This document shows positions 62,664 through 64,000 of a stretch of DNA of 64,000 nucleotides, in pieces. Every line of letters begins with the position of its first letter. The stretch's first letter is position 1. Where the stretch lies: contig NZ_AUNI01000009.1 of assembly GCF_000447795.1 (NCBI RefSeq), positions 487,182 to 551,181 on the forward strand, read 5' to 3'. This stretch comes from Bacteriovorax sp. Seq25_V. Its GTDB lineage: Bacteria; Bdellovibrionota; Bacteriovoracia; Bacteriovoracales; Bacteriovoracaceae. The position numbers and the translations under genes are program-made. The notes beneath the pieces were generated by a model. It was not told the DNA's origin. It saw nothing but the letters and a program-made list of their open reading frames with translations, and did no database searches.

Positions 62664-63623
62664 TTGCAAAAATTAAAAGATATTAACTGGAATCATTTAT
62701 ATTACTTTTATGAAATTGCGCGAGCTCAGTCGTTGAAAAAAGCTTCAAGCTTTCTCGGCGTCACATCCGCAACATTGAGTGAACAGATAAAGAAACTCGA
62801 AGAAAAGTTTGGCCGTCGATTATTTGTTCGTGACTATAGGGGATTGACTCTAACTTCTGATGGAGAACTTCTTTTTGATAGAGCTCGACATATTTTCGAA
62901 GAAGGTAGCCGAGTTCTCGAATATTTTTCTGGTGATGTGGTTGGTGGCTATCCTGTTGCTGTAGGTATTGAAGAAACTCTCTCCTACGATCTTTCAATTG
63001 AATTCGCCTCTCAATACTGGGATTTATATACAAAGTATGGAACTGTAAATACTATTCGTCAGCCAGAGCATGAAACTCTTGTCGACAACCTTAAGCATGG
63101 AAATATTGATTGGGGTATTTCTTTAAAAAAACCAAAAGGTAAATCATTAGCCTACGAGATCATTGGATCATTCGAAGTTGTTTTTTGTTGCAGTGAAGAT
63201 CTTTTTGATAAATTTAAAGACCCAAAAGATATTCTTGGAAATATACCATTTGCCCAAACTAGTTGGGATAAAAACGTGAATGAAATTATTTCTGATCATT
63301 TACGCTCTCATGGAATTGTTCCTAAGGAAAAAATTTACAGTGATCATCAAGAGTTTATTAAAAAACTCTGTGAACGAGGAAGATGTGTCATGTTTCTTCC
63401 ATACAATCCTTTGAATGACTACCAAGGTTTAAAGACGTTCTCATTAGATCGTCCAATTAAAACATCTTTGTACGCAATTTGGAAGAAGAGTGAAGAAGGT
63501 ATGATTCCTATTATCAAGCTCAAAGAGTTAATTCAGTCTAAATTGACAGAGGTACCTGAAAGGTATGAGGATATCGATTTTCAAATTGAGATTTCTGAAG
63601 TTTCAGACGAGCTATTAAAGTAA
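62664..63623 (+). CDS. LysR-type (NhaR-like) transcriptional regulator
   Basis: A 319-aa regulator: winged helix-turn-helix at residues 5-65 (WNHLYYFYEIARAQSLKKASSFLGVT, then LSEQIKKLEEKFGRRLF), resembling NhaR, and a LysR substrate-binding domain (about 90-300). Start is TTG 62664 with AGAGGAAA upstream. Its position 56 bp after the racemase on the same strand suggests it regulates or is part of that operon. The convergent PqqD-like gene overlaps its end by 9 bp. Confidence 0.9.
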   Translation: MQKLKDINWNHLYYFYEIARAQSLKKASSFLGVTSATLSEQIKKLEEKFGRRLFVRDYRGLTLTSDGELLFDRARHIFEEGSRVLEYFSGDVVGGYPVAVGIEETLSYDLSIEFASQYWDLYTKYGTVNTIRQPEHETLVDNLKHGNIDWGISLKKPKGKSLAYEIIGSFEVVFCCSEDLFDKFKDPKDILGNIPFAQTSWDKNVNEIISDHLRSHGIVPKEKIYSDHQEFIKKLCERGRCVMFLPYNPLNDYQGLKTFSLDRPIKTSLYAIWKKSEEGMIPIIKLKELIQSKLTEVPERYEDIDFQIEISEVSDELLK

Positions 63624-63881
63624 TTCGATCAGTTCTGTATTTAGAAGTTTTTCTAAAAGACTCATAATCTCACTTTTCTTCATTTTACTAAATTGTAGAT
63701 GAATACTGTTAATAATAGCCTCAGTAGAATTTTCACCATTACAGAGTTTCCATATCTCAGTGATGACAATATTTGTCGAATATGCCTTGCCTGAATTAGA
63801 AATTAGGAGGAAATTATTTTCGGTATTTTTAATAAGTTTTCCACTCTTCACAGGTATTTGTTTATAACTTTTTTCGTACAT
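63615..63881 (-). CDS. PqqD-like protein (RiPP recognition element)
   Basis: An 88-aa protein starting at ATG 63881 with a strong AAAGGAG upstream; the longer frame to 63905 would start within that site. Whole length matches PqqD/RRE: PVKSGKLIKNTENNFLLIS as the opening strands, the conserved IWKLCNGENSTEAIIN block, and a final helix pair. In known pathways such domains bind the leader peptide of a ribosomal peptide being modified. No radical SAM, precursor peptide or PQQ gene is beside it here; partners could lie right of the window. Confidence 0.8.
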   Translation of the reverse strand: MYEKSYKQIPVKSGKLIKNTENNFLLISNSGKAYSTNIVITEIWKLCNGENSTEAIINSIHLQFSKMKKSEIMSLLEKLLNTELIELL

Positions 63882-63960
63882 TGAATGACTCCTTTGAAAC
63901 ATCATAAAATGTAGATTCTATTAATTTAAGGTAAAAAATAGTTAGTTAGATAATACCTAA

Positions 63961-63991
63961 TATAAACTGCTCCATCAAAATGGGGATAATT
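63961..63991. repeat. End sequence matching the 10.2-kb inverted-repeat element
   Basis: This 31-base stretch matches the reverse complement of the right end of the 10190-10350 element at all but three clustered positions (the GTT of TCCAGTTAAA). It is probably the left end of a second element that continues beyond the window. Confidence 0.55.
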
Positions 63992-64000
63992 TATTTATTA

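Noticed and set aside
40554..63881. PQQ synthesis suggested by a PQQ-type dehydrogenase and a PqqD-like gene in the same window
   Set aside because: They are 21 kb apart, and no pqqA, B, C or E is present; the PqqD-like gene is better read as an isolated RRE.

Overview
The window is a 64 kb stretch of an AT-rich, gene-dense Gram-negative bacterial chromosome. Genes are mostly 0-100 bp apart, many overlap at stop/start codons, and GTG and TTG starts are common. No rRNA, tRNA, CRISPR array, integrase or intact insertion sequence was recognised. The mix of genes (many secreted or outer-membrane proteins, FecR-domain proteins, two class III nucleotide cyclases, several peptidases, orphan family-3 solute-binding proteins) and the base composition suggest a Bdellovibrionota-type bacterium, perhaps Bacteriovorax/Halobacteriovorax. 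This is an inference from general character; no marker gene here proves it.

Layout. 1-10 kb: a partial lipoprotein, an Na/Pi cotransporter, a secreted protein whose C-terminus resembles the domain of plant IQM proteins, a TonB-dependent receptor, a YgjP-like metalloprotein, a lipoprotein, an M14-like carboxypeptidase, a barrel protein and a GrpB protein. 10.2 kb: a 161-bp inverted-repeat element; a related end sequence recurs at the right edge of the window. 10.5-16 kb: a CHASE2 adenylate cyclase, a FecR protein and a LysM/barrel protein, probably one envelope-signalling module. 16-23 kb: RbgA-type GTPase, glutathione peroxidase, secreted phospholipase-D-like protein, ArfB-like release factor, a FecR/barrel protein and a solute-binding protein.

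23-34 kb is the richest part. On the minus strand lies a four-gene set: DUF4266 lipoprotein ending in a Gly/Cys tail, DUF3570 barrel, ApbE flavin transferase without a signal peptide, and a TlpA-like thioredoxin. Divergent from it is a pstSCAB-type transporter. This is followed convergently by a radical SAM enzyme and an ArsM arsenite methyltransferase (overlapping pair), and divergently by a TVP38-disulfide-reductase fusion. The second group looks like phosphate uptake combined with arsenic biotransformation. A decayed hybrid histidine kinase lies at 34.3-34.9 kb.

35-53 kb: thioredoxin-like protein with gamma-glutamyltransferase, a SulP transporter with a long hairpin over its ribosome binding site, a DUF5939-type cyclase, a PQQ-type sugar dehydrogenase with a C-terminal cytochrome c, a run of small membrane and DNA-binding proteins, YebC, DbpA, MntP, a second solute-binding protein, YgiQ, TrmK, RecQ and a trypsin-like protease. 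53-64 kb: NAD(P)-binding protein, RRM protein, S4 protein, nitroreductase, DUF1456, a K+/H+ antiporter, a putative secreted zincin, a thioesterase-like protein, an M24 peptidase, a DUF481 barrel, then an M20 peptidase-GNAT-racemase-LysR run and an orphan PqqD-like (RRE) protein.
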